Shown: piece by piece, positions 53,977 to 63,814 of the stretch
How the letters are laid out: each line of letters begins with the position of its first letter
How positions within the stretch are numbered: the stretch's first letter is position 1
Source: Wolfiporia cocos
Lineage: Eukaryota; Basidiomycota; Agaricomycetes; Polyporales; Phaeolaceae
Assembly: GCA_029448655.1 (NCBI GenBank)
Contig: JACCLO010000024.1
Span: 124,001 to 188,000 of the forward strand
DNA length: 64,000 nt
Direction: 5' to 3'
Notes under the pieces: model-generated
The model's input: only the letters and a program-made list of their open reading frames with translations
Database searches by the model: none
Told to the model about the DNA's origin: nothing
Made by a program: the position numbers and the translations under genes

Positions 53977-55056
53977 GCGTGCTCCTCGTCTACCGCGCGA
54001 AGCTCCTCGACGGCGCCGTCACGGCCGTGAATATGATGCAGGTGCGTGCGTGCGGTGTGCGGCGCGGCGCGGGCTGACGCGCGCTCTAGCACTGGGGATT
54101 CAACCTCGACGCGTCCCTCCAGGAGGGCGTGAGCGTCAGGGACCACAGCCTCACGAACAAGGTGCGTCCCCCGCGAGTGCTGGTGGTCTGCGCGCACTGA
54201 TGCCCGCCGCGGTGCAGGCGGACCACACGCTTGCGTACCTCCCCGACGCCAACTCGGCCGGCGCGCTCGCGCCCGTCGCGGGCACGCACCACGCGCATGC
54301 GGAGAAGACGACGCGCACGATCGGGGAGCGGTTCCCTGAGAACAGATACGGTGCGTGTGGTGCGGCCGTGAATGCTGCCCTGGCGCTGACGCACCCGCAG
54401 ATGAGTTTTACGTGTTCGCGCCGCGCCCGGACTCCCCCGTGCTCCCGCCGCCGCGCGTGTCTGAGGCGGAGCTGGGGCCGGAGGCGGACCTGCTCACGCC
54501 TGCGCTCGAGGCACGCGACCCCGTCGTTGAGCTCGCAGGCGCGAAGAGCGGGCTCCGGGTCGACTTTACGACGAACCGTACGTCGCGCGTTTTGTTGGTT
54601 TGCCTCTGCTGATCCCCGCCCCTGACGCGTGCGCAGAGTCGGCTGTGCAGTTCTACTCGAACAACTTTGTCGACCCCAAGAAGACCGCGAGGAAGAAGAT
54701 CCACGGCGGCTCTGGCGAGAAGGGCGACGGATACGAGGCGGGCTCTACGTCGACCGTATTTCAAGTCGTGTGCGATGCTGACATTGGAGTCTCCTCTCTC
54801 GTCGCTTCCTCACTCTCAACCGCGCGCACTCCATCCTGCGAATTCCGCATGCCTCGCCCCTTCCTCGAACTGTGGCCTTTGAATCCACCGCACGTCCACA
54901 GCCGCCGCGTTCCTCAAGTTCCACGAGCCGCTCGCGGCGTGGATGCACCCCAATACGCTCGGTCCATCCGGGCACGACGCGCTGCTCGCGGCGGGCGAGG
55001 TATACAACAGCTTCGTGCGCATGGACGTGTGGTACCGCAGCCAGGAGGGGCTCTGA

Positions 55057-55502
55057 GCGCCGCGCCGGCGAGGAGCATCGTGGGCGAAGGTGGGAAGCGC
55101 GGGGAGAGAAGGTGGCGCGAGGTGTAAGATAGAAGTTGAGAAGGTTGCTGGAATGTACGATGTGCTGATCTTTACTGAGACGATGATGGAATGCGGTGTG
55201 CTGGCGCGAGCCGTGGAACGCTGGATGTCGGACATCGGACGTTGATCCCGTCGCACTGTAGTCGCGTGAGCAGAAGAAGCAGCTTATCGGGAGGCAGCAA
55301 TCCCTTGTTTGCTGATACGTCGATATGGATGCAGAGCAAGAAATTGTGCGGTGGCTGGTGAGCGTTCTATTTTGTTCTTCCTTCTTCATAGACTACAGAT
55401 TATGTTACGCTTGGGACTACAACTCTATAAGCTACCTATAATAATATGTACGTCATTTCATATGATGGAACATAGTGAAGTCTACTGGCGGGTATAGTGA
55501 CT
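55057..55502. other. Convergent intergenic region
   Basis: Lies between the ends of the epimerase-like gene and the membrane protein gene. No gene or repeat recognised. Confidence 0.6.
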
Positions 55503-56546
55503 CTAGTCCTTGTATGACATGCTGTCCTGAAAGCGGTGTACAATCGGGACCGTCACCACAGGTACCAGCAAAAGCACCGCCTCTCTGACGGCGCTCGCAC
55601 AGAATGCGCTCGATACATCCAGTGCCCCACCAAGCCGATGCTGCAACACGGCAAAGCCGATCCCCTGGCTGAGGAAGCCGATGAGCACCACGCACAACAG
55701 CCTCACGTTGTCGACTGCCCAATGCGCCCAATTCCATGGCATGAGCGCGAACCAGCCGTCCTCGTCTGCCACGGTGAGAATTAGGTCGACGGTCCGCACC
55801 GCGGCGATGGCGAAGCTCAGGATGAACGCTCCCACTGCACATGCCGTCGCGGCGTCGTGCGCGCTGGTGTCAGCGTAGGGCGCGTGTCTGCTCACGGTGA
55901 GGATTCGGAGCCCCGTGTAGCCACATAGGAAGGACCAAGCGACGGCAAGTGCTCCGTATAGGATTGTGAACCCTGTCATGGCGACCACGGGAAAGAGAAA
56001 TATTCTCTTGCCGACGAGCTCGAAGAGCTGGTATGCCCGCTTGTGCTGCTGCTGATTATCGATATGTCGTTGGTAGACAAGCGGTGGACAGCGGTCCTGC
56101 ATATGGGGGGAAGGGGAAGATGAGGACTGGTGTTGGGAAGACGGGGAGTAGGATGGCGTGGGGAGCGATAGCTGAGAATAAGTCGGCGGAGGAAGAGATG
56201 TCTGCTCGGGAGGGTGGACAGGGCTCTTCGCCGACTCCTGTTTGTGGGAGGGCTCCGGCAAGGAGACTATCGTTGGCTCGGAGCCATTCGTGGAGCTCGA
56301 GCCCGCAAAGCTGTATGGTAAATTCGTACGCGCGACGGACACCGAAAGCGTGTCGCCACTCTCCAGATTGTGGTGTGCCACATATGAGTTGCGTGGAGAT
56401 GGTCGGAATAGGGAGCGAGGCGGCCTAGTAAAAGTAGCATCGTGTGCAGAGGCGGATATTGTGCAGAGGCAGTGATTGAACCTCCCAGAATTTGGGCAGC
56501 CATATATACCTGCACCTAGTGATGTGCCAGGCCCGGCCCGGCTCAA
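55503..56546 (-). CDS. Four-pass membrane protein, unknown function
   Basis: An open frame of 347 codons. Residues 1-155 are Ser/Pro/Thr-rich and probably disordered; then come four hydrophobic segments at about 182-210 (IFLFPVVAMTGFTILYGALA), 235-257, 282-303 and 321-338, with a short hydrophilic tail. No domain recognised. The frame's first codons lie inside the hAT MITE at 56517-57153, so the MITE supplies the first ATG as read here. The original start may be another codon or an upstream exon; a possible splice acceptor (tttactag) lies near 56430. Transcription is away from the MITE. Confidence 0.65.
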   Translation of the reverse strand: MSRAGPGTSLGAGIYGCPNSGRFNHCLCTISASAHDATFTRPPRSLFRPSPRNSYVAHHNLESGDTLSVSVARTNLPYSFAGSSSTNGSEPTIVSLPEPSHKQESAKSPVHPPEQTSLPPPTYSQLSLPTPSYSPSSQHQSSSSPSPHMQDRCPPLVYQRHIDNQQQHKRAYQLFELVGKRIFLFPVVAMTGFTILYGALAVAWSFLCGYTGLRILTVSRHAPYADTSAHDAATACAVGAFILSFAIAAVRTVDLILTVADEDGWFALMPWNWAHWAVDNVRLLCVVLIGFLSQGIGFAVLQHRLGGALDVSSAFCASAVREAVLLLVPVVTVPIVHRFQDSMSYKD

Positions 56547-57153
56547 AAGCCCCGGCTTTGGCCCGGCTTTGGACGGCCTTGGCTTTTCAAAACCTCAGGC
56601 CGGGCCCCCATTGACGGCCCACGGCTTGGCCCGGCCCGGCCTGGGGCTTGCCCGGGGCCTGGCACTGTGAGGATGATCATCACTGTAGCCACACAAACTC
56701 ATAACGTACCTTCTCCAACTATCTTCTGACAAAGCCAAGCTCTTATCTTCAATAATTAGTGAATTATAGTGTGAAATCATCATTTCACCGGCACGGTGCT
56801 CTGTGGCGCGCCTTCCAAATGGGGCATTGTATAGGCGCCCAAAAGTGAGCGACAGGCTTCAGCACCAAATATTCAATCCATGGGACTATCCTCTTGCTTG
56901 AATTTAATAATATAGACATACTTCATTGGAATATGGCATACTGCTACTATATATATCCTTATGTCATAGTTACTAGACATTTTATCCGTTAGAGCTTTCA
57001 GGCCGGGGCTCACGGCTTGGCCCGGCCCGACTTGAGACACAAGCCGGGCCCTGGGCCGTCTCAAGCCGTGGTGTAGGGCCCAGCCTGGCCCGGCCCAAGT
57101 AGGGCTTGGCCCAGCCCGGCCTATGGCCCAAAGCCGGGCCTGGCACATCACTA
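56517..57153. mobile_element. hAT-type MITE Q, GGCCCGGC-rich (637 bp)
   Basis: Ends TAGTGATGTGCCAGGCCCGG / TAGTGATGTGCCAGGCCCGG (inverted), flanked by the 8-bp TSD CCTGCACC (56509-56516 and 57154-57161). The 8-bp duplication indicates a hAT superfamily transposase. Both ends hold many copies of GGCCCGGC and AAGCCGGGC units, while the middle is AT-rich. No transposase. Confidence 0.85.
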
Positions 57154-57161
57154 CCTGCACC

Positions 57162-57960
57162 CTGCCACACCACTCGTTTGTGCAACATTGTTTTCCAGTT
57201 GCGGTAACTAAAGCCACTCGAATGCACTGTCGGCATGCTGTGCCGGGGTGCGGATGATGCGGGCCGGCTGCCCCATGCGTCTTTGGCGGCGTGGCTGGCA
57301 ATGCTGGGGTAGTGCCCGCTTCTTGTAATGCTGCAATTCTTCGATCATTGCTTTATGCGCTGTTCTTGTATAGCTATGTTCACCTAAACCTCACATATTA
57401 CCAAGCTTATTAGCTTGCCATACACGTGCGTGCACCAAGCTAATAAGCTTGAATTATCGTCCTACCCGCATACTGCCAGTAGCACCACAGTCGATTGCCC
57501 TTCTGGGGTGAAGATCATGTGCCCGCCCACTCCCCGCGCCACCCACCAGCGCCTCACTCCCCACGCCACCTACCGGCGCCCTGCCGCCCCCACGCCACCG
57601 ACAAGCACCCCGCCGCCGCTGTCGCGCACGACGGTGGTGACAGCGCGCTCAATTCTTTACATAATACCAATACCATCCTTTCACGCTTTCTAGACAACGT
57701 AGCCCTACGATTCAAATGGTAATAACAGTATTTCCGTATCTCCCACGTGTGGGGTGGATGCCGCCGCCCAATGACGGATGACATCCGGCGGGCGTCTGAC
57801 CTCCCAAACGCGGAGAGTTATCCCACGATCGGCGCTACGTCTCGTCGCGCCAGATAATGGCGCGCTTATCTTATCGCGCTCGTCCCACGCCGCCCCCGCG
57901 CCACCGACAAGCGCCTTGCCGCCGCTGTCGCGCACGATGGCGGCGACGGCGCGCTCAATT
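57162..57960. other. Intergenic region with hairpin and duplicated GC-rich block
   Basis: A 16-bp inverted repeat (caagcttattagcttg at about 57402 and its complement at about 57437, loop about 18 nt). A block of about 72 bp occurs twice in direct orientation (about 57588-57660 and 57893-57965; shared CGCCGCTGTCGCGCACGA). No ORF is convincing. Confidence 0.6.
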
Positions 57961-58057
57961 TGTAACGGATGACTTACTTGTAAGGTCTTGTTGTTAGACG
58001 AGCTAAGAAGACTAAGTAGTGTTTGCTTATTAGGCAAGAGTGTTATCGCTGAGTAAC
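57961..58057. repeat. LTR-like fragment S
   Basis: Begins TGTAACGGATGAC directly after the duplicated block and stops where LTR R starts, so it looks like the edge of an LTR that R split. The remainder would lie beyond the right edge of the window. Weak call. Confidence 0.35.
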
Positions 58058-58910
58058 TGACACAATGTTACGGATCGAATATCCGTTCAACGCAAAATAA
58101 CTAAGTCGAGTTACTCAGCGTATCAAATAGCGCACTATTCGTCGGACTCTTCTGAGTCAGAGCGTCAATATACAAGCTGCAGGCTTAATTGCTCAAGCCT
58201 TTGAGAACGAGTATGAGATCCTTGAATTCAACAAAGTCAAGCTGAGGAACTCGACCAATATTTACATCAGGTTATATACTGCGATCCGCTAGTCGGGGTC
58301 ATAGTGTCTTTGGTACTACTACTATTAAGTCTGTTGGGCTAACGATATAAGTAATAAAAGAGAAGTGTTGTGGTTGAGCGCAACAAGAGATGAAACACGG
58401 AACTGCTGTGGTTGGACACAGAATATCAGCTAGAACGAGATGCGAACACGGAGAGTGGGCATAGGGTAGTTATACATGAAACAGGGCCTACGGTTGAGCG
58501 GAGGCCCCCTAGAAATAAAGCGCTGGGCACAGCGGTTGAACGCTAAGTCCTCATACACGGTGAGGCATCAAACGGAATATTCGAGTGTACCTGGTAAAAT
58601 CGTAAAACACAAGACTACTCACTTATGTTATTCATGTTATAAGCTTTGAGGGTGCTGGTTAGGCGGTAGCTTTGAGGTTGTCGAGTAGACAAGAACTGGT
58701 TAAGCAGGTAGAGCAGGGCGCGGTGAGATGTTATCTTCAGAGTGCAAATGCAATGAATAGAATCTGAGGTGTTAACACTCAGATATCGTAGTATATATAC
58801 ATGTTATATAAGACCACTAACAGTCTTATTACCTAATCTAATTACCCCAATCCGTACAGGCAAGTCCTCGGGGACTTAAGTAATTAGTAATACACCGTAA
58901 ATACATATGC
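58058..58910 (-). repeat. LTR R, family-G-like, split by E4 and by E3
   Basis: Starts TGACACAAG and aligns (diverged) with the G LTR from the TATA region to about AATACATATGC at 58910, where element E3 entered. Its first 8 bases are separated from the rest by solo LTR E4. The rest of R must follow E3 outside the window. It supports the placement of the G LTR edge at TAACACAAG. Confidence 0.75.
58066..58607 (-). repeat. Solo LTR E4, family-E-like (542 bp)
   Basis: Plus strand TGTTACGGATCGAATATCCG to AAAATCGTAAAA (expected CGTAACA at the end), TSD CACAA (58061-58065 and 58608-58612). The first 25 bases resemble the reverse complement of the E2 end; the rest is diverged. Confidence 0.7.
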
Positions 58911-59691
58911 TGTTACGTTTTTTCGAATATCGACAGAACTCACCACTGGGCGAATACGAATACAGGGACTTGTTGCGCAACCAACTCCCCTGGCTACTCG
59001 TGACTTCTACTGGGCGCATCCCCAGTTGTACTAGTCTATAGGGCACGTTTCATCTTTGGCAGATCCAACTCTGCCACCGTTTCATGTTCATCGTTTGTTA
59101 GCTGATAGATGGCGTTCAACCGCCATCATTCCTATCTATCGTCTCAGGTATATCACTACATACCTATCAAACATTTGTTACTACTATAGCGTAGATAGTA
59201 TCGGTGACATCTGGGACGGACTTGACCCCTGAAACCCAACGTAGTATATAAACTAATGTACCTATTGTCGAGGCTCTTCAGCTCGACCTTGTTGTACAAA
59301 CAAGAAGTCTTATACTCGTTCTCAAACATAGGAAACTATGCTCAGTATTTCTCTCTCGAGCAACTGAACGACTAAGTCCTCGAAGTGCACACTGACTTAG
59401 GCGAGTCTTATATTCTATTAGACTCGCACCTGAACAGATTATATCCTCTAATGCGTATTGGATATTAACCGATCTCCTAAGGACTTCACTTAGGACCCGA
59501 ATGCATCTAACGAGTATTTGCCTTGCATACGGCGACGTGCCTACGTGCAGAAGAACGATCTCCTAGGAACTTCACCTAGGACTTGAAGGCATCTAACAAG
59601 CATTTGCCTTGCCTATGGCTATACGCCCACGTGCAGAAGAACGATCTATATTCGCGACTCGAATATACGAACGGGTATTTGACCCGTAACA
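58911..59691 (+). repeat. 5' LTR of E3 (781 bp)
   Basis: TGTTACGTTTTTTCG to GACCCGTAACA. Longer than E2 because of a tandem duplication of about 113 bp near its 3' end (GATCTCCTA...GCAGAAGAAC twice, about 59430-59650). TATA at 59245-59250; palindrome GTCGAG-(G)C / GCTCGAC at 59267-59287 with a 6-nt loop; self-primer agctcgacctt at 59280-59290. Confidence 0.9.
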
Positions 59692-59692
59692 G

Positions 59693-59703
59693 AAGGTCGA
59701 GCT
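59693..59703 (+). promoter_or_regulatory. Self-priming site of E3
   Basis: aaggtcgagct, the exact reverse complement of agctcgacctt in the LTR (59280-59290), one base after the LTR end. Same logic as in A, B, C and G but a different sequence. Confidence 0.75.
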
Positions 59704-59737
59704 TATCACACCCTCACCTATCACGGTGTAAGGGCCC

Positions 59738-62057
59738 ATGATATTTGGACCAGAATTCCCAGCACGACTGATTGAACTCTTGCCCGAGGACATTCAGGGA
59801 GTAAACAGACTCCACCGATACGAGTGGACTGACACCATTGGAGCCTTCCGTAACCGCGGAGGAATTGTTGTCATTCCAAGAGAAGATAGGGCATCAAAGT
59901 GGGTAGAAGTATACCCCTCCGCAAGAACGACCGCTTGGGAAATAATGCGTGAAGTGTTCGAACGATTCGGAGAAATCCCTCCGATGTCAACCGCGATGTT
60001 GACCGAAAACGAAACCGAAACCATCAACAGAATCTTCGATGCCGATGGAAATACGAATCAGCCTTTGGGCGCCACAGGAATGGCAGGACTTGAGCGCATC
60101 GGAATGAGAAATCCTGGAAATTTTACAGGAACAGATAACAGCCAGACCGGAGGACAGGACCCTCCAGGATTTATATCTGCTTTTGCGCAGAGTGGGATTG
60201 GGCCTATGGCTGGAGGAACAGACCTCTTTGGAAACCCCCCACAGAACGCACCCGGAATGGGTAGCGGAGGAAATCCATCTTGGACTAGCCCAAGCGGAGG
60301 AATGGGAACGGCAAACCCAGGAACATGGCCTTCAGGCCTATTTGGACGAACCTCCGCAGGTACAAGCTGGAGGAGGACTGGGAGGAAACTTCGGACTCGG
60401 AGGAGGGAATGCCCCCCCTCCTGGAGGACTCAGGAGGAGGAACCCCCACGAACCCCGGAGGAGGAAACCCTGGAGGGAACCCAGGGAACCCCGGAGGAAA
60501 CCCAGGAAACCCGGGTGGAGGATACCCGGGAGGAGGAGGACCCCCAGGAGGGCCTCCACCACCGAATGCGCCGCAGCCTCAACCTCCGGCGCCGAACCCG
60601 TACTACCGACCCCCAATGATAAAGATCAATCCCCCGGACGTATTTGACGGGGAACGATCATGCAGAACTTCATAAACTAGTGCAATTCCTGGTTTACGAT
60701 GTACGAAACGTCATTCCAGAACGACGATCAGAGAGTGATCTTTATCCTCTCTTATATTTCGAACTGTCACAAGAAATATATGTGATTTTTCCCTTATTTT
60801 TGCGATTTATATTCCGATTTCTAGGCTTGAAAATCGTCGCTGGAGGTATCACGTGCATAGGTAGATAAAAGTCTTTATCTTATCTCGCTTTCATACGGTC
60901 ACGTTGTAGCATCTTGAGTAGCACGTTACCTAGTTACCTCTGTACTCACATGATTCTTATTGTGCACAGACCGTCTCTTTAGGGTAGACAAAAAGTCTTA
61001 GCTAGGGGGTCTCTACATGTATATATACAGGCGACGTCTGAGGATTACTCCTCAGACTTAAGATTTTGGCCTAGGGGGCATGTCCCCTGGTCACCTCTTT
61101 ATTATCCCTCTGCTGCTTGTCTTCGCGTGCAGGGTCCTTGACAACAAAGCCTGCTGCGTCCTACTTGGGCGTGGGGGCTTCTATTCATTGCATTCCGTCT
61201 TAGTCTCTTCTCTATTACTTGCTAGTCTGGGGGCGTACCGGTACACTCATGGGTCGGTACCTCAGGCAATACGGCAGGACCTCTCAATAGAGGTGCCTTC
61301 TTGTTCTCCGCCATATAGAGGGTGGGAGGCTATTGGAGATAAGATAGGGCGGATATAGGAGTTCCCCGTTAGGACGGGTGGCACGGATGGTTTCCGTGTC
61401 ACGAACAAGGGGAAAACGGGCCAATGGAAACAGAATTATCACCGGGTTTATACGAACCCCCAGACGAAACAATTCTTCCCGCCTAGTCTTGCACAGTTTG
61501 ATGCAGACTTCCAGAAAGCCTTCGGAGCCATCGCAGAGGTACAGAAGGCACGGAAGAAAATCCTGGACGTAACCCAGGACAGAAAGGACATCGATGATTA
61601 TATCACCGAGTTCAACAACTTGGCCAGAAAGGCCCAGTACGATCGATACAGCGCGGACGGAAACGCATTGCTCATAACCCTCTTCGAGAAAGGGTTACCC
61701 GAACATACGACCCGATACATCATCGGCGTTCGGCCGCTACCAGCGACCATTGATGAAAGGCAGTCCGCTGCCTCGTACTATGAAAATACGTACAAGATAT
61801 TCTTGAAACGGGATAAACCGTTTGTCAAGAAGAAAAAGGCTTGGCAAGCCTCGAACCAGAACGGCGGACGCACTAGTGCTCCACAGACAACCGCACTGAA
61901 AGATCCGAACGCGATGGATGTAGATCGAATGACCACCCAGGAAAGGGACGATCACATCAAGAAGGGAAAGTGTTTCACCTGTCATCAGCCAGGGCATATG
62001 TCGCGAGACTGCCCAAAGAGGCCGAGGAAGCCAGCCCGCCCTAGGCGGACTACTTGA
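59738..62057 (+). pseudogene. gag: Gag of E3, broken by LTR T1, frameshift and stop
   Basis: N-terminal domain (MIFGPEFPARLIELLPEDIQ onward), Gly/Asn-rich middle, then a Gly/Pro repeat region (60420-60600) reached only after a frameshift, then a capsid domain starting INPPDVFDGERS with an in-frame TAG near 60676. After T1 the capsid continues (SLAQFDADFQKAFG...) and ends with a CCHC knuckle CFTCHQPGHMSRDC and a basic tail. The ATG is about 45 bases after the LTR. More like classical Ty3 Gag than A and G. Confidence 0.82.
60765..61401 (+). repeat. Solo LTR T1 (637 bp)
   Basis: TGTCACAAGAAATATATG to TTTCCGTGTCA, TSD CGAAC (60760-60764 and 61402-61406). TATATATAC followed by an 8-bp inverted repeat (61036-61043 and 61050-61057), loop ATTACT. 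Confidence 0.92.
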
Positions 62058-62700
62058 AAGACCGAAGAAGAAGAAGCCGAGCAAGAAGCTCGCATCAAAG
62101 AAGTCTCTGAGGAAGAGACTGAATACATCACTGCTAACAGAGCGGTCACAGCAATTAGGGCTCTGAAAGCCAAGAACCCCGAGCTCCTAGCACGGCTCGT
62201 AGAAGAACAGAATTTTGCCTAGGAGGGAAGCCCACGGTCTTACCCTCCGAGAAAGCAGCACATGTAATTACCTCGTTCGAGAAGAATCAATCCCTCTTCA
62301 TCCCGGTAATCATGACTGTTGGCAAAACCCGTGAAGTGCAATGCACTAATCGACTCAGGAGCAATGTCGAAACCTGATCCACAGCAGAGTGGTAGAAAAA
62401 TACAAGGTGCCCACGCAACCCTTGAAGAACCCGATCATCGTCAAAAATGTTGACGGAACAGAAAACAAAGATGGGCGAATAAACCGAGAAGCTACCATAC
62501 TACTACGATATCCGAAGACCCAGAAAACGCGAAAAGTCCGATTCCTGGTAGGATCAATCGGAACAGAGAATATGATTCTAGGGTATGGATGGCTAAAAGA
62601 CGAAAACCCCACAATGGACCAAACAGTCGATGTACGATCAATACTAGGGCCAGAAGAAAAGAAACAGGAAGCCACGATCCGAATGGATACAGGTGGAGAT
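62058..62700 (+). pseudogene. pol: Protease region of E3, frameshifted
   Basis: After gag comes an acidic linker, then, in shifted frames, an LIDSGA-type protease start near 62345 and the open stretch from 62389 (VPTQPLKNPIIVKNVDGTEN, ending in MILGYGWLKDENPTMD), matching the protease of A and G up to LGYDW. Sequence then jumps to the dUTPase at about 62690, so about 3 kb relative to A1 is missing. Confidence 0.75.
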
Positions 62701-62815
62701 GGTAGTTGCCCCAGAAGGGAAAATTCCAACAAGGGGGACCCAAGAAGCTGCAGGGTATGACCTTTACGCCGCAGAAGAAACCGAGATTCCCGCCGGAGGA
62801 TGGAAACTCGTCTCC

Positions 62816-63435
62816 TGTCACAAGAAATTCCGGAATAAAGGGGTTTACGTTTTGGCTCACCCTTGGCTAACACTTATCCACAGACATTCGCTACGTTATA
62901 CCTAGCCGCCCGGAATTGCACGTGCATGGGAAATAGATAAGCTTCTCATATCTTATCTCTTACTTAGGTCACGTGGTACGTCACTGGAGTCACGATCGTT
63001 ACTTAGTCATGTGCAGCGTAGTCACAGTGTGCACAGACCATGCCATTAGGGCAGGTCTTGTAGCTATAGGAGATATGCGTCCACATGTATATATACTAGG
63101 TAGCGTTCTGAGGTACTCCTCAGAACTTATCTTCTCGTCGTTGGGGGCGCGTCCCCTGGCAACCTTTCATATACCAGTCTGCTTGCTTGTCTCTGCGTGC
63201 AGGGTCCTCGTCGACAAAGCCTGCTGCATCCTACTTGGGCGTGGGGGCCTCTATTCATTACATCCATACTCTCTCTTTTATCTTTACCTGCTAGTCTGTG
63301 CAATACGGCAGGGCTCCTCAACAGGAGCGCCTTCTTGTTCTCCGCCGTTAGGAGGGTGGGGGGCTATAGGCATTAGAGATGAGGCGGATATAGGGGTTCC
63401 CCGCTGGGGCGGGTGGCACGGTGGTCACCGTGACA
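62816..63435 (+). repeat. Solo LTR T2 (620 bp)
   Basis: TGTCACAAGAAATTCCGG to TGGTCACCGTGACA, TSD TCTCC (62811-62815 and 63436-63440). Same family as T1, with the inverted repeat at 63105-63113 and 63118-63126. Confidence 0.92.
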
Positions 63436-63571
63436 TCTCCACAGGAGTCAAAATGAAGATCCCGAAGGGATCATATGGAAGGCTGGCTGGACGATCAGGC
63501 AACACCCTCAGACACGGATTGGTAGTACAAGCTGGAGTCATAGACTCGGACTACCGAGGAGACGTCGGAGC

Positions 63572-63814
63572 TATCACAAGACGCGCAGCGGACCCAATGC
63601 AACGCGCTTATGAGTGGTGTTATAGACCACTCCCCCAAAAGGGCTACGATAACAGCTTGGCTGTTATCAAGGGTCTGGCTATATCTGCAGTTCAGATTCC
63701 CACGCTTAGCGTCTATAGGTAGCCTTGTTCAGGTTATACCCACGTATTCCCTCCGTATACCCTAGTTAATTACTCCGTAACGTCCAGATGCCTTTACAGG
63801 TATAATCTGTGACA
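63572..63814. repeat. Short LTR-like insertion U (243 bp)
   Basis: TATCACAAGACGCG to ATAATCTGTGACA, TSD GGAGC (63567-63571 and 63815-63819). The expected first TG reads TA. It may be a very short LTR or a truncated one; its ends match the TGTCACA-type of this window. No gene. Confidence 0.7.

Larger units (their letters stand above)
52039..55056 (+). pseudogene. Aldose 1-epimerase (galactose mutarotase)-like gene, disrupted by LTR O
   Basis: Recognisable blocks: SLHGGLTGWDL and ESPDGEEGFPG (52039-52398); then, after the LTR, LLVYRAKLLDG, HWGFNLDAS, ADHTLAYLP, VELAGAKSGLRVDF, AVQFYSNNF, LKFHEPLAAW and a C-terminal GEVYNSFVRMDVWYRS. Introns read at about 54042-54089, 54162-54217, 54351-54400, 54578-54636 and one near 54765-54900. 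The enzyme interconverts anomers of galactose or glucose. Very GC-rich, unlike its neighbours. The part before SLHGG is too short for the family, so the 5' end is probably missing or lies in an unseen exon. LTR O sits inside an exon; unless spliced out, it destroys the protein. Confidence 0.75.

Noticed and set aside
60381..60600. A possible minisatellite of GGA/CCC units
   Set aside because: It is the Gly/Pro-rich coding part of E3 gag; the repeat is at codon level.
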